From Saprospiraceae bacterium (GTDB lineage Bacteria; Bacteroidota; Bacteroidia; Chitinophagales; Saprospiraceae), in the NCBI GenBank assembly GCA_027488935.1, contig JAIYAP010000033.1:62001-126000 (forward strand): 64,000 nucleotides of DNA, read 5' to 3'. The notes beneath the pieces were generated by a model. It was given only the letters and a program-made list of their open reading frames with translations, was not told the origin of the DNA and ran no database searches. Positions 36,786 to 46,611 of this stretch are shown here, piece after piece; the stretch's first letter is position 1, and each line of letters begins with the position of its first letter. The position numbers were made by a program, and so were the translations under genes.

Positions 36786-38258
36786 TTACCCTGCCATATA
36801 CCGGCTAGCAATGCCCAATGCCCGCATAGAATACGTCTTTTTCATATGGTGGCCACCACTGCGCAAGAGAATATCCTTCAGGGTTTCAATTACTTGTAGG
36901 GTGTGATCGCCTTTGTTGATCATCACACATTCAGCCAGGGCGGCATGGGCGGCATCTGTTACTTCTGAACGGGTGGCAATGCCTGATTTATTGAGTGATT
37001 CCAGCACCTGGGTAGCCCAGATTACGGGCACATGTGCCGCTTCGCAGATCCATAATATTTCCTCCTGGATTTCACTCATCCGTTCGAAGCCGATTTCTAC
37101 GGCCAAATCGCCACGGGCAATCATTACCCCAATGCCCGCTTGGGTCATACCTTGTAGTAGCAGTCCGGGTAAGTTTTTGACGGCCTCAGGTGTTTCTATT
37201 TTAAGGATAATGGAAGGTAAGGGGCGATTTGTTTTTAAGTTGAGCAAAGCCTCTTGCAAAATTTGCAAATCGCCTGTTGTGCGAACAAAAGAATAACCAA
37301 TCAGATCAGCATGTTGTAAGGCAAATGGAAGTACGGCGCGATCTTCATCGGTAAGGCTATCTAGGGTAAAGGTAGAATCGGGAAAATTGATCCCTTTTTC
37401 GGCCTTAAGTTTGGGCTTTTCGGATGAAATACGCACCATTTGCAGGCGGGCCAGTCCTTTTTTTAATTGTTCCACTTTGGCTTCAAACAGGCCATCATCA
37501 AACAGGACGCGCTCGCCCACTTTCAATTGCGACACAATTCCTTCTTGGGTACAACCAATTACAATTTGCTCCGTATCCAGCACGTCATTCGATTCGGCCA
37601 AAAAGAAGGTGCGTTCATCGCTAAAATCTGCTTTGCCTTTTTTATAGCCTTTACCCAGAATTTGGGTGCGGATTTTTGGTCCGGCAAGGTCCATATATAT
37701 TTTGCAGGGTAGACCGGTTTTTTCACGGGCTTTTTGAATATTCCCGATCATTTTGAGCCAGGTATCTGGATTGTCGTGGGCGCAATTGATGCGCGCAACA
37801 TTCATTCCGGCTGCCAATAGTTGGTGCACTTTCCGTTCATTGGTGGCAAATTCGGTATCGAATGTCACCATGATATGTGGAATAGCAGGATTGGTTTTAT
37901 TGCCAAACAACTGATTACTATGTTGTTGAATGGCTTTGCGTCCGGCCACAGCGTCACATTTAGACAGTTCATGTACCTGTTTTTTTACCCCGATCAACTG
38001 CAATACGGATTGAATTTGACGCAGGATGTGGCTTTCGGAACTGGCGAGTGAAGACAACCCAGCGGTATGCAATTCATCTTGCAAATCACGGATGTCTTCG
38101 TTGCGCAGGGTGAGGTAGTGCAGCAGGTTTTCGCCGCTCAATTGTTGTTGTGCAGGCAGGGTAGCGAGCATAGTTTCCCGATCTGCAACGGCCTTCAACA
38201 TTTTTTGTTCAAGGTGGAGCAAATTGGATTTGAGGTATGCCAGCGTTGTAGGTTTCAT
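36786..38258 (-). CDS. Atypical pyruvate kinase, N-terminally extended and lacking the C-terminal domain
   Basis: 490 residues. About 125 residues of helical, unfamiliar sequence precede the kinase, which starts HIMVTFDTEFATNERKVHQLLAAGMNVARINCAHD (equivalent of the usual TKIVATLGPAS start, but altered). The barrel keeps KIYMDLAGPKIRT, a B-domain insert, the catalytic lysine in IILKIETPEA, MIARGDLAVEIGFERMSEIQEEI (metal ligands E/D) and WATQVLESL. It ends shortly after GDHTLQVIETLKDILL, so the allosteric C-domain of typical enzymes is missing. Cytosolic PEP/pyruvate conversion is likely but regulation must differ. Starts 3 nt after the E2 stop, so it is co-transcribed with it. Confidence 0.8.
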   Translation of the reverse strand: MKPTTLAYLKSNLLHLEQKMLKAVADRETMLATLPAQQQLSGENLLHYLTLRNEDIRDLQDELHTAGLSSLASSESHILRQIQSVLQLIGVKKQVHELSKCDAVAGRKAIQQHSNQLFGNKTNPAIPHIMVTFDTEFATNERKVHQLLAAGMNVARINCAHDNPDTWLKMIGNIQKAREKTGLPCKIYMDLAGPKIRTQILGKGYKKGKADFSDERTFFLAESNDVLDTEQIVIGCTQEGIVSQLKVGERVLFDDGLFEAKVEQLKKGLARLQMVRISSEKPKLKAEKGINFPDSTFTLDSLTDEDRAVLPFALQHADLIGYSFVRTTGDLQILQEALLNLKTNRPLPSIILKIETPEAVKNLPGLLLQGMTQAGIGVMIARGDLAVEIGFERMSEIQEEILWICEAAHVPVIWATQVLESLNKSGIATRSEVTDAAHAALAECVMINKGDHTLQVIETLKDILLRSGGHHMKKTYSMRALGIASRYMAG

Positions 38259-38261
38259 TAT

Positions 38262-39527
38262 TTATAACCAGCCTAAAAATGGTTCTTCCAGAATTTTTTT
38301 CAATTCTACCAGGAATCTGGCCGCATCTGCACCGTTAATTACCCGATGATCCCAGCCGATGGTCATAGGCATCATGAGGCGCGGTTCGAAGGCGCTACCA
38401 TTCCAAAAGGGTTCCATTTGGGCGGCCGTGATGCTCAAAATTGCTACTTGTGGCCAGTTTACGATGGAAATCATATTTGTACCGCCAATACCGCCAATGT
38501 TGGAAATGGTAAAAGTGCCACCATCCAAATCTTCTGGTTTGTTTTTGCCATCGCGGGTGCGGACAGATAATTCCGACAATTCTACCGAAATCTCAGTCAG
38601 GTTTTTTTGGTCGGTATGTTGCAATACAGGAACAAGCAGTCCGCGTGGCGTATCAACCGCAATACCGATGTTGTAGTATTTTTTGAAAATAACCTCACGT
38701 TTTTCCAGGTCATAGCTGGCATTGAACTGCGGCATTTTCTTGAGCACCGAACAAACGGCCTTGGCGATGATTGCAGTAGTGGTCAAGGCGCCACCTGCGG
38801 CTTTTACTTTATCTTTATTTTCCTGACGCAGTTTTTCCAGTTTGGTGATATCGGCTTTTTCAGAAATCCAGGCATGTGGGATTGCATTAAAAGCATACAC
38901 CATATTATCGGCAGTTAGCACGCCAATTCGGCTTTGTGCCTGGCGTTCTACCGTGCCAAATTTTTCGAAATTAGGCAGCGGTTTGTGTGCCATGGCGGTA
39001 CCACCTTGTGCGCTAGTGCCACCTTTTTCCATTTTTTGCTTTACAAAATCCACTACATCTTTATAGGAAAGACGGTTAGAACCATCCGTTGGACGCACAT
39101 CAGCCAGGTTAATACCCAATTCTTTTGCGCGCTTGCGTGCGAGGGGCGAAACACGGAAATTGCCAGTTGCAATGGGGGCGCTGGTAGTTTGTGCCGGTGT
39201 TGCAACATCCGCAGGGGCAGCCGCTACCTTTACGGGTTCAGGTGCTGGGGCAGGCGCCGGTGTGCTGGCAGCAGGAGAAGCGGTTGCGGCACCAGCCGCC
39301 TGAATGCGCAGAATTACATTGCCTTCTGTCACATCATCCCCTTTTTTGACAACAATTTCCTCCACAACACCATCCACATCAATGGGCATTTCGGCGTCTA
39401 CCTTATCGGTACCCACAATGAGTACAATTTGTTCTTTTTGAACCGTATCTCCCGGTTTGACCAGAATTTCAAGCACTTTTCCGGTTACTCCATCGCCCAA
39501 AGAGGGCAGTTTATATTCGTGTGTCAT
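38262..39527 (-). CDS. 2-oxoacid dehydrogenase E2, dihydrolipoamide acyltransferase
   Basis: 421 residues from the ATG at 39527 (MTHEYKLPSLGDG); the longer frame to 39581 adds 18 residues unlike the family. Domain order: lipoyl domain (about 3-78) with lipoylated K42 in GTDKVDAEMP; Ala/Pro-rich linker (about 80-135); E1/E3-binding domain (VSPLARKRAKELGINLADVRPTDG); catalytic acyltransferase domain (about 190-421) with WDHRVINGADAARFL. The usual HRxxDG has asparagine in place of aspartate; several E2p enzymes share this. It carries acyl groups between E1 and coenzyme A. E1/E3 genes are not adjacent, so pyruvate versus branched-chain use is open; the pyruvate kinase neighbour favours pyruvate. 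Confidence 0.92.
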   Translation of the reverse strand: MTHEYKLPSLGDGVTGKVLEILVKPGDTVQKEQIVLIVGTDKVDAEMPIDVDGVVEEIVVKKGDDVTEGNVILRIQAAGAATASPAASTPAPAPAPEPVKVAAAPADVATPAQTTSAPIATGNFRVSPLARKRAKELGINLADVRPTDGSNRLSYKDVVDFVKQKMEKGGTSAQGGTAMAHKPLPNFEKFGTVERQAQSRIGVLTADNMVYAFNAIPHAWISEKADITKLEKLRQENKDKVKAAGGALTTTAIIAKAVCSVLKKMPQFNASYDLEKREVIFKKYYNIGIAVDTPRGLLVPVLQHTDQKNLTEISVELSELSVRTRDGKNKPEDLDGGTFTISNIGGIGGTNMISIVNWPQVAILSITAAQMEPFWNGSAFEPRLMMPMTIGWDHRVINGADAARFLVELKKILEEPFLGWL

Positions 39528-39638
39528 GTTGCAAACAATAATAAAAGACTTCGAAATCAAATACCGGCAAAGATGCTGCAAGTTTTGCGGAATACAAACC
39601 TTCGGACACTGGTAAATGAAAATAGATGCAGATACTTC

Positions 39639-40361
39639 TTACTCGACCAGTTCCGACCATTGGCGTACTGGCATGCGTGGTACTGGATTCCATTGGCTCG
39701 TTTTCCAGTCAAAGGCTTCCAGGCTGTTAAAATTCAGTTTGTAATCAAATTGAGAAGGCACATCGTAGCAATATCCGTGGTAATAATATTTTTTACCCAG
39801 TGCTTTTGCTTTTTGAATTTCGAGCAGCATGGTATAACTACCCAGGCTTAGTTGGCCGAAATCGGGATCGAAAAAACAATAGGTGCCCGAAATACTTTCA
39901 TGTCCGATATGCATATAACTATAGGCTATAATGGGGTTATCTGCTATTTGAACACTGAATTCCATGCCTGTCACGGGTTCGCGGTGCGCTTGTGGGCCTA
40001 AAAAGGAGGCTAGGTGGGCTGGCCTGCGCTCTCCAAATCGCTGGGCATGTTTTAAAAATAAAGCCTCCTGGTGGCTGGTGAGCGCAATGGATCGGTAACC
40101 CGTCTTCAAATGGGCATTTCGGCGCAAGAGTTGGCGCTGACTTTTGGAAAACGAAAAATCATGCAGGCAAATGCGCAAGGGAATGGTAAGGCAAAACTGG
40201 TTGCGGCACACCGAATAGTTGTGCCGGACCATGGAATATCCCAACAAACGCCAGCCCTCCGCCAGGTAATCATCGAATATTTCCGGGTGCAGGGCCTGCA
40301 TGGGAACACTCTCATCGATCAGTTCGGTTAAAAATAAAGCCTGATTTTCCATATTTGCCAT
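39639..40361 (-). CDS. Aminoacyl-tRNA-protein transferase, short Bpt/ATE type
   Basis: 240 residues from the ATG at 40361 (MANMENQ); the further upstream frame to 40403 is not needed. The C-terminal GNAT-like fold has SFSKSQRQLLRRNAHLK, YSYMHIGHESISGTYCFFDPDF, YTMLLEIQKAKALGKKYYYHGYCYD and PSQFDYKLNFNSLEAFDW, the Bpt/ATE arrangement. Such enzymes attach Leu or Arg to N-terminal acidic residues for the N-degron pathway, feeding ClpAP-type proteolysis. The N-terminal cysteine/YRP-H signature of Bpt is degenerate (MVRHNYSVCRNQFCLTIPLRI), so the specificity may have shifted. clpC is 3.4 kb away, clpS is not seen. Confidence 0.8.
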   Translation of the reverse strand: MANMENQALFLTELIDESVPMQALHPEIFDDYLAEGWRLLGYSMVRHNYSVCRNQFCLTIPLRICLHDFSFSKSQRQLLRRNAHLKTGYRSIALTSHQEALFLKHAQRFGERRPAHLASFLGPQAHREPVTGMEFSVQIADNPIIAYSYMHIGHESISGTYCFFDPDFGQLSLGSYTMLLEIQKAKALGKKYYYHGYCYDVPSQFDYKLNFNSLEAFDWKTSQWNPVPRMPVRQWSELVE

Positions 40362-40429
40362 AATACACACAACACATTTTTCATACAACAATGTTCCGCG
40401 CAATACTACGGAATTTTGTGCTTAATTTG

Positions 40430-40457
40430 TTGCAGCGCTACAAACTACCGTACTTTG
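40430..40457 (+). promoter_or_regulatory. Possible promoter of ppc
   Basis: TTG at 40430-40432, 18-nt spacer, then TACTTTG at 40451-40457, one base shorter than TAnnTTTG. The start of ppc is 29 nt downstream. Confidence 0.35.
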
Positions 40458-40485
40458 CGCCACTGTTAAAAAGGCAGATTCAACC

Positions 40486-43065
40486 ATGGACAATACTGCG
40501 CGCATTCCCCTTCTGTACCATACTTACAATAGCCTGTTCTTGCGGCTTCCATTCAAGGGTATTGAACATACAGGTACACAACTTGCTTTGTTTACCCAAT
40601 ATTGCGAACAACGGTTTAAAGAATTTGCCAGTCCGGTTGAATTGGTAACGGCTTTTTGGAAAGACTATTTTGAGCATTCCGACGAAGATACCAAGCATCA
40701 ATTGTTGTTCCGCTTTATTCAATACGTTGAAAGGCAAGTTGTATTGTTCGATTCGGTAGAAGATGCGCTTTTTGAACAGACGCACGAAATGAATGGCCCG
40801 GGCTCCCTCAAACACTTGCTGAGCAGGCTCGAAACCCCGGAGCACAAGGCTCAACTGATTGAAAAAATCAAAACCTTTAATCTGCGCCTGGTATTGACCG
40901 CCCATCCAACCCAGTTTTATCCAGGTAAAGTATTGGGCATTATTAATGATATGGGGCAGGTGATAAAAGGGAATGACCTGGAACATATTCGTCAGTTGTT
41001 AATGCAACTTGGAAAAACGGCCTTTGTAAACCGGCAAAAGCCCACACCTTACGATGAGGCGATCAGTTTGGGCTGGTACATGGAGCATGTTTTTTACAAC
41101 ACCATGCCCGACATCTTGTTCCGGCTGTTGCGTTCCATGCAGTTGGACGTGGTTGAATTTGAAAATCCACGCCTGCTTTCATTGGGTTTTTGGCCGGGCG
41201 GCGACCGCGATGGCAACCCGTTTGTGACCGCGGATGTAACGATATTGGTGGCTAAACGGCTTCGGGAAGGGGTTTTGCGTGGATATTACCGCGATTTACG
41301 GCAATTAAAACGCCGGCTTACTTTTCGGGGCGTAGAAGAAATCATTTCGGCTGCCGAACAAAAAATATACCGCACCTTATATTATCCTGATCCGACGCAA
41401 TACCATTCTTGTGGGGAGTTGCTTGGTGAATTATACGAGGCACGTAATATTCTGTTGGCCGAGCATGATGGCCTGTTTATGGAGGAACTCGAACGCTTTA
41501 TATTAAAAGTTCGGGTGTTCGGATTTTATTTTGCCAGTTTGGATATCCGGCAGGAGAGTGGGAAGCATCAGGCTGTTTGGGCCTTGATTTTGCAGAATTG
41601 GGCGGCGAAATTTCCATGGTACGACCCGCAAGATTTTTTCAAAGCAGATGAAAATACGCAAATAGACCGGCTATTATCAACCAATTATCTGCTGGATGCT
41701 GCTGATTTTCAAGACCCACAGGTGTTGGAGACCATTGCTACCTTCCAAGCCATTGCAGCAATACAAAGCACAAATGGAGAACATGGCTGCCACCGCTATA
41801 TCATTAGCAATTGTAGTTCGGCTTTGCAAGTAGCCCAAGTACTTGCGCTGGCGCGGCTAACCATTGCCCAGCTCGACGAGGAGGGGCTACCAGGGGCTGT
41901 TTCGCTGGATATTGTGCCTTTATTTGAAACAATTGACGATTTGGCCACTTGCGATACGGCGATGGAAACACTTTATCGCAACGAGCGTTATGCTGCCCAC
42001 TTATTGCAAAGGGGTAATATTCAGCATATTATGTTAGGTTTTTCGGATGGCACCAAAGATGGTGGTTACCTGCGTGCCAACTGGAGCATTTATCGGGCAA
42101 AAGAAGCACTCACCCGCGTAAGCCGCGCACATGGCATCACCGTCATCTTTTTTGATGGCCGTGGCGGACCTCCAGGCCGTGGCGGCGGCAACAACGCCAA
42201 TTATTACGCAGCCCAGGGCCATGATATTGAAAATCAAGCGATTCACGTAACCATTCAAGGGCAAACGGTGAGCAGTACGTATGGTACCAAAGCGTCGGCG
42301 CGTTTTAATACCGAACGACTGCTCAGTGCCGGTTTGGAAACCCAACTTTTTCCGGCACATTCAAATGAATTGACGGAAAATGATAAAAATTTGCTAGACG
42401 CATTATCGGACAAGGCCTTGGAGGCATATTTAAAACTCAAAAACCATCCGGAGTTTGTCCCTTATCTTGAGAAAATGACGCCATTGAAATGGTATGGCGA
42501 CACCAACATAGCCAGTCGTCCAACCAAACGGGGCAATGACAAAGGGTTGCGTTTTGAGGATTTGCGCGCCATCCCTTTTGTGGGTGCCTGGGCGCAAATG
42601 AAACAAAACGTACCTGGGTATTACGGTGTAGGTTCGGCGATCGAGGCATTAACGCCCGAAGCCCTGAACGACTTGCGCGAGTTGTACAAACGTTCGTTGT
42701 TTTTACGGACATTGTTTGAAAACTCGATGCAGTCTTTGTCCAAAGGAAATTTCAATGTTACACGGCACATTGCAGATTCGCCGCGTTTTGGTGTGTTTTG
42801 GACAATGTTGAAAGAAGAATTTGAGCGTACAAATACCCATTTGCTCAATTTATCGGGGCAAGAGGGGTTATTGGAAGACAATTTGATGTCCAAAACAAGC
42901 ATCGCAATCCGCGAACAGATCGTATTACCGCTGATTGTGATACAGCAATACGCCTTGCAACAGTTGCAGGAGGATGTTGTTCCTGCAGCATCGGCTGAGG
43001 TTTATCGTCGGTTGGTTTTGCGTGCAATGTTTGGCATCATCAATGCGGCACGCAATTCGGCCTAA
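40486..43065 (+). CDS. ppc: Phosphoenolpyruvate carboxylase
   Basis: 859 residues. Carboxylates PEP to oxaloacetate to refill the citric acid cycle. Catalytic H140 lies in VLTAHPTQ; GFWPGGDRDGNPFVTADVT is the PEP/Mg region. The second signature, FHGRGGxxGRGG in most bacteria, is FFDGRGGPPGRGGG here (D557 instead of His), as I recall for other Bacteroidetes. The C-terminus INAARNSA differs from the usual QNTG but keeps an N-[ST] pair. Full-length start ATG at 40486. It converges on the STAS gene with one nt between stop codons. Confidence 0.93.
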   Translation: MDNTARIPLLYHTYNSLFLRLPFKGIEHTGTQLALFTQYCEQRFKEFASPVELVTAFWKDYFEHSDEDTKHQLLFRFIQYVERQVVLFDSVEDALFEQTHEMNGPGSLKHLLSRLETPEHKAQLIEKIKTFNLRLVLTAHPTQFYPGKVLGIINDMGQVIKGNDLEHIRQLLMQLGKTAFVNRQKPTPYDEAISLGWYMEHVFYNTMPDILFRLLRSMQLDVVEFENPRLLSLGFWPGGDRDGNPFVTADVTILVAKRLREGVLRGYYRDLRQLKRRLTFRGVEEIISAAEQKIYRTLYYPDPTQYHSCGELLGELYEARNILLAEHDGLFMEELERFILKVRVFGFYFASLDIRQESGKHQAVWALILQNWAAKFPWYDPQDFFKADENTQIDRLLSTNYLLDAADFQDPQVLETIATFQAIAAIQSTNGEHGCHRYIISNCSSALQVAQVLALARLTIAQLDEEGLPGAVSLDIVPLFETIDDLATCDTAMETLYRNERYAAHLLQRGNIQHIMLGFSDGTKDGGYLRANWSIYRAKEALTRVSRAHGITVIFFDGRGGPPGRGGGNNANYYAAQGHDIENQAIHVTIQGQTVSSTYGTKASARFNTERLLSAGLETQLFPAHSNELTENDKNLLDALSDKALEAYLKLKNHPEFVPYLEKMTPLKWYGDTNIASRPTKRGNDKGLRFEDLRAIPFVGAWAQMKQNVPGYYGVGSAIEALTPEALNDLRELYKRSLFLRTLFENSMQSLSKGNFNVTRHIADSPRFGVFWTMLKEEFERTNTHLLNLSGQEGLLEDNLMSKTSIAIREQIVLPLIVIQQYALQQLQEDVVPAASAEVYRRLVLRAMFGIINAARNSA

Positions 43066-43066
43066 A

Positions 43067-43444
43067 CTATTCTTCTTCGCCGTGGAGTTCTCTTTCGAGG
43101 GCTTCCATTTTGATATAGTCAATGGCTTCTTCAACGGTTGGGATCATCACCAGGATGGATTCCAGGCGGCTGATTTCAATTAATTTTACCACCATTGGAT
43201 GTAATTTTCCCGCCAAAATAAGTGATCCCGTGTCCTTCCAAATGCGGTGGCCTGTCAAAATGGCGCTCAAGCCACTTGAGTCCACAAAACGCACATTGGA
43301 CAAATCGAGGATTAAATTGCGCACGCCTTCCTGGTTTAAAAAGATTAAATCACTCTTCAAACCTGGAGCAATGGTAGAGTTAAGGTTCTCTTCATCCAAG
43401 GTGAGCACGGAATATTGCTCCTGTTTATCGATTCTGTATTTCAT
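43067..43444 (-). CDS. STAS-domain protein (anti-sigma factor antagonist-like)
   Basis: 125 residues, a single STAS domain (about 1-108): ILDLSNVRFVDSSGLSAILTGHRIWK carries the phosphorylatable serine position (S in VDSSGLS). In Bacillus such proteins (SpoIIAA/RsbV) bind an anti-sigma kinase; in Bacteroidetes the partner is usually unknown. No RsbW/PP2C partner is adjacent. The acidic tail ELHGEEE is unremarkable. Confidence 0.88.
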   Translation of the reverse strand: MKYRIDKQEQYSVLTLDEENLNSTIAPGLKSDLIFLNQEGVRNLILDLSNVRFVDSSGLSAILTGHRIWKDTGSLILAGKLHPMVVKLIEISRLESILVMIPTVEEAIDYIKMEALERELHGEEE

Positions 43445-43808
43445 AATAACCTGGTTTTCAGCAATGCGCTATTACACGCGTTTTTTGCGTTGCAATTTTA
43501 GGGTGCAAATGTAGCCAATGCCCGGGGCTTTTCTAAAAAAAAATTTCATTCGTTTTTTACAGACTATTAATCTGCCATCTAGTCAGGTGTATTCAAGTAT
43601 GGCATTGTTTTTTCAATATACTTGTACGGTCACCATGGATGGAAAAAATTTGGATTAAACCTATGTAAAAAAAAATTGTTAATGATTGGTCGCTAAGGTT
43701 GCATTATACCTTATAAATGACCTAAACTTGTCGCAAATTATCGAGACATCCTTAAATTCGCTTTCTCTATTGTTTTACCCCGATCCAGGGGAGCTGAAAA
43801 CTTGAATA
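43445..43808. other. Divergent intergenic region between the STAS gene and clpC
   Basis: 364 nt without a gene, AT-rich. The STAS -7 element is at 43506-43513. No TAnnTTTG match facing clpC, no CtsR- or CIRCE-like inverted repeat and no terminator were seen. Confidence 0.5.
43506..43513 (-). promoter_or_regulatory. Probable -7 element of the STAS gene
   Basis: Minus strand reads TACATTTG, an exact TAnnTTTG, 61 nt before the ATG at 43444. No TTG at the usual spacing. Confidence 0.4.
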
Positions 43809-46394
43809 ATGAATAAGAAATTTTCTCCGGTAGTCAAACAAATCATCAACCAAAGCGGCCAGGAAGCCCGGCGCTTGGGGCATGATTACATTGGCGCGGA
43901 ACACCTCTTGCTGGGCATTATCTCCGAACGCGACAGTTTGCCAGTTCGGGTACTGGATGCTTTACTGGTGGATGTGCATGAACTGAAGAAGCGCCTCGAA
44001 CGTGCCATTCCCCGATACAGCGCCTACCCGCCTGCAGAAAACCTGTTTATTGGTGAGTTCCAGGTCACCACCCAGGTGCAACGCGTTTTGAAAGTGACCT
44101 TCTTAGAGGCAAAAATGATGAAGTGTGAGGAGATCTATCCTGAGCATCTCATGCTTTCATTGCTCAAACATTCTGACACCACAGCCACCCGGCTGTTAAA
44201 CGAGTACGACGTGGACTACGAATCATTTAAAAAAGAACTTGAATACGTGCGTTCGGAACAAGACTTAGCGCATCCTAATTTATTCAACCAAACGCCCTCT
44301 GAAGGATCTGGCGAATACGAAGAAGAGGAAGATCGCAGCGGCTTTCGCGCTGGCCAAAAAGGTCAACCCAAAAGCCGTACCCCTGTGCTGGACAACTTCG
44401 GCCGCGATATCACCAAATTGGCAGAGGAAAACAAACTGGACCCCATCATCGGTCGTGAAACCGAAATTGAACGGGTAAGCCAAATTCTGAGCCGCCGCAA
44501 AAAGAACAACCCAATTCTGATTGGCGAACCTGGTGTGGGTAAAACCGCCATTGTGGAAGGCTTGGCCCTGCGCATCATGCAGAAAAAAGTGAGCCGCACG
44601 CTGTTCAATAAACGCATCGTGATGCTGGATCTGGCTGCTTTAGTAGCTGGTACCAAATACCGCGGTCAGTTTGAAGAACGGATTAAAGCCATCATGAACG
44701 AGCTGGAGAAAAGCCGTGATGTCATCCTGTTTATCGATGAAATTCACACCATTGTAGGTGCTGGTGGCGCAACTGGTTCGCTTGACGCCTCTAATATATT
44801 CAAACCAGCCCTGGCACGCGGCGAACTCCAATGCATCGGAGCCTCTACTTTGGATGAATATCGTCAATATATTGAAAAAGACGGCGCACTGGATCGCCGC
44901 TTTCAAAAAGTGATGGTGGAGCCACCAAGTCAGGAGGATACCATTCATATTTTGCGCAATATTCAACCCAAATACGAAGAGTTTCACAACGTTATTTACT
45001 CTGAAGAGGCCATCAAAGCTTGTGTGCGCTTGAGTGATCGGTACATTACCGACCGTTTCTTGCCCGATAAAGCCATTGATGTATTGGATGAAGTAGGTGC
45101 GCGCGTTCACTTGAAAAACATTGTGGTTCCAAAGCATATTGAAGAACTCGAACTCAAAATTGAGGAACTCAAAGAGCAGAAAAACCAGGCAGTGAAAAAT
45201 CAGCAATATGAAGATGCTGCTAACCTGCGCGATCAGGAAAGCAAATTGGTGCGTCAGCTGGAGTTTTCAAAAGTTGAATGGGAAGAAGAAAGTAAAACCC
45301 GCCGTTTCCCGGTTGAAGAAGATGATATTGCAGAAGTAGTCGCGATGATGACCGGTATTCCGGTGCGCAAAGTGGCCCAAAGCGAAAGCAAAAAATTGGT
45401 GACCATGGGCGATGACCTCAAAAAAATGGTCATTGGACAAGATGAAGCAATCGCCAAAATATCCAAAGCCATCCAGCGTAACCGCGTGGGTTTGAAGGAT
45501 CCTAAGAAACCAATCGGTTCGTTCATTTTCCTTGGACCAACCGGTGTAGGTAAAACAGAACTGGCGCGCGCGCTTGCACGCTACCTGTTTGATTCAGAAG
45601 ATGCCTTGATTCGCATTGATATGTCGGAATACATGGAGAAATTTACGGTAAGCCGTTTAATCGGTGCCCCTCCAGGGTATGTTGGGTATGAAGAAGGCGG
45701 CCAATTGACTGAAAAAGTGCGTCGGAAGCCGTATTCTGTGGTATTGCTCGACGAAATTGAAAAGGCGCACCCTGATGTGTATAATATTTTGTTGCAAGTG
45801 CTGGATGATGGACAATTGACCGATGGCCTGGGCCGTAAAGTTGATTTTAAAAATACCATCATCATCATGACCTCTAATATTGGTGCACGCCAATTGAAAG
45901 ATTTTGGACAGGGTGTAGGCTTTAATACCAAAGCGCGTCAGGAAGCAGCAGAGGAAAACAGCAAAACTGTAGTTCAAAATGCCCTGAAACGCACCTTCTC
46001 GCCCGAGTTTTTGAACCGGGTGGATGATGTGCTGGTGTTCAATAGCCTGGGTCGGGAGGAAATCTTTAGCATCATTGACAACGCTTTGGGCAGTTTGATG
46101 AAACGTCTGGATGGTTTGAAATTCACCCTGACGCTTTCAGAAGATGCAAAAGAATTTGTTGCTGAAAAAGGGTACGATCCGCAGTTTGGCGCGCGTCCAT
46201 TGCACCGGGCGATTCAGAAATATGTGGAAGATCCGCTGGCAGAGTTTATTTTGAATGAAAGTCCATCGGAAGGAGCCGTTATGGTTGCCACGCTGAATGA
46301 AGCAAAAGATGCGATTTTGATTACTTATGCTACGGAAGCAGATGCAAGTGGTGAAGCAACAACGCCGAAGGAGAATACGGAAAGCGCTGGTTAA
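43809..46394 (+). CDS. clpC: ATP-dependent Clp protease ATPase subunit ClpC
   Basis: 861 residues. Clp N-repeat domain (about 5-145: [18 protein letters not shown], repeated later), linker, AAA-1 with GEPGVGKT (239-246), an UVR-motif coiled region (about 465-495, [19 protein letters not shown]) characteristic of ClpC rather than ClpA/B, and AAA-2 with GPTGVGKT (576-583). It unfolds substrates for ClpP. McsA/McsB/CtsR are not adjacent. A terminator follows at 46427. Confidence 0.96.
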   Translation: MNKKFSPVVKQIINQSGQEARRLGHDYIGAEHLLLGIISERDSLPVRVLDALLVDVHELKKRLERAIPRYSAYPPAENLFIGEFQVTTQVQRVLKVTFLEAKMMKCEEIYPEHLMLSLLKHSDTTATRLLNEYDVDYESFKKELEYVRSEQDLAHPNLFNQTPSEGSGEYEEEEDRSGFRAGQKGQPKSRTPVLDNFGRDITKLAEENKLDPIIGRETEIERVSQILSRRKKNNPILIGEPGVGKTAIVEGLALRIMQKKVSRTLFNKRIVMLDLAALVAGTKYRGQFEERIKAIMNELEKSRDVILFIDEIHTIVGAGGATGSLDASNIFKPALARGELQCIGASTLDEYRQYIEKDGALDRRFQKVMVEPPSQEDTIHILRNIQPKYEEFHNVIYSEEAIKACVRLSDRYITDRFLPDKAIDVLDEVGARVHLKNIVVPKHIEELELKIEELKEQKNQAVKNQQYEDAANLRDQESKLVRQLEFSKVEWEEESKTRRFPVEEDDIAEVVAMMTGIPVRKVAQSESKKLVTMGDDLKKMVIGQDEAIAKISKAIQRNRVGLKDPKKPIGSFIFLGPTGVGKTELARALARYLFDSEDALIRIDMSEYMEKFTVSRLIGAPPGYVGYEEGGQLTEKVRRKPYSVVLLDEIEKAHPDVYNILLQVLDDGQLTDGLGRKVDFKNTIIIMTSNIGARQLKDFGQGVGFNTKARQEAAEENSKTVVQNALKRTFSPEFLNRVDDVLVFNSLGREEIFSIIDNALGSLMKRLDGLKFTLTLSEDAKEFVAEKGYDPQFGARPLHRAIQKYVEDPLAEFILNESPSEGAVMVATLNEAKDAILITYATEADASGEATTPKENTESAG

Positions 46395-46426
46395 AACATG
46401 TGAACAGTTTAAAGTCAAATATTTGG

Positions 46427-46459
46427 GGGAAATCGGTGTTGAGCCGGTTTCCCTTTTTT
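46427..46459 (+). terminator. Terminator of clpC
   Basis: GGGAAATCGG (46427-46436) pairs with CCGGTTTCCC (46444-46453, one G-U) around a 7-nt loop and is followed by six T. Confidence 0.82.
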
Positions 46460-46611
46460 AATAATAGTCAACGCAAAGTGGTTATGAAAACAGATGGCAT
46501 CTAATCCATTGAAAATCAATTTTTATCCATCCATCCCTCAAATCCATTTAAATCTGGGTATATATTAGGCATGAAAATTGAACATGGTTAAAAGTATTCA
46601 TACCAAACACT

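Noticed and set aside
38262-39527. E2 active-site loss (HRVING instead of HRxxDG)
   Set aside because: Several functional E2p enzymes carry asparagine at this position, so it is not a sign of inactivation.
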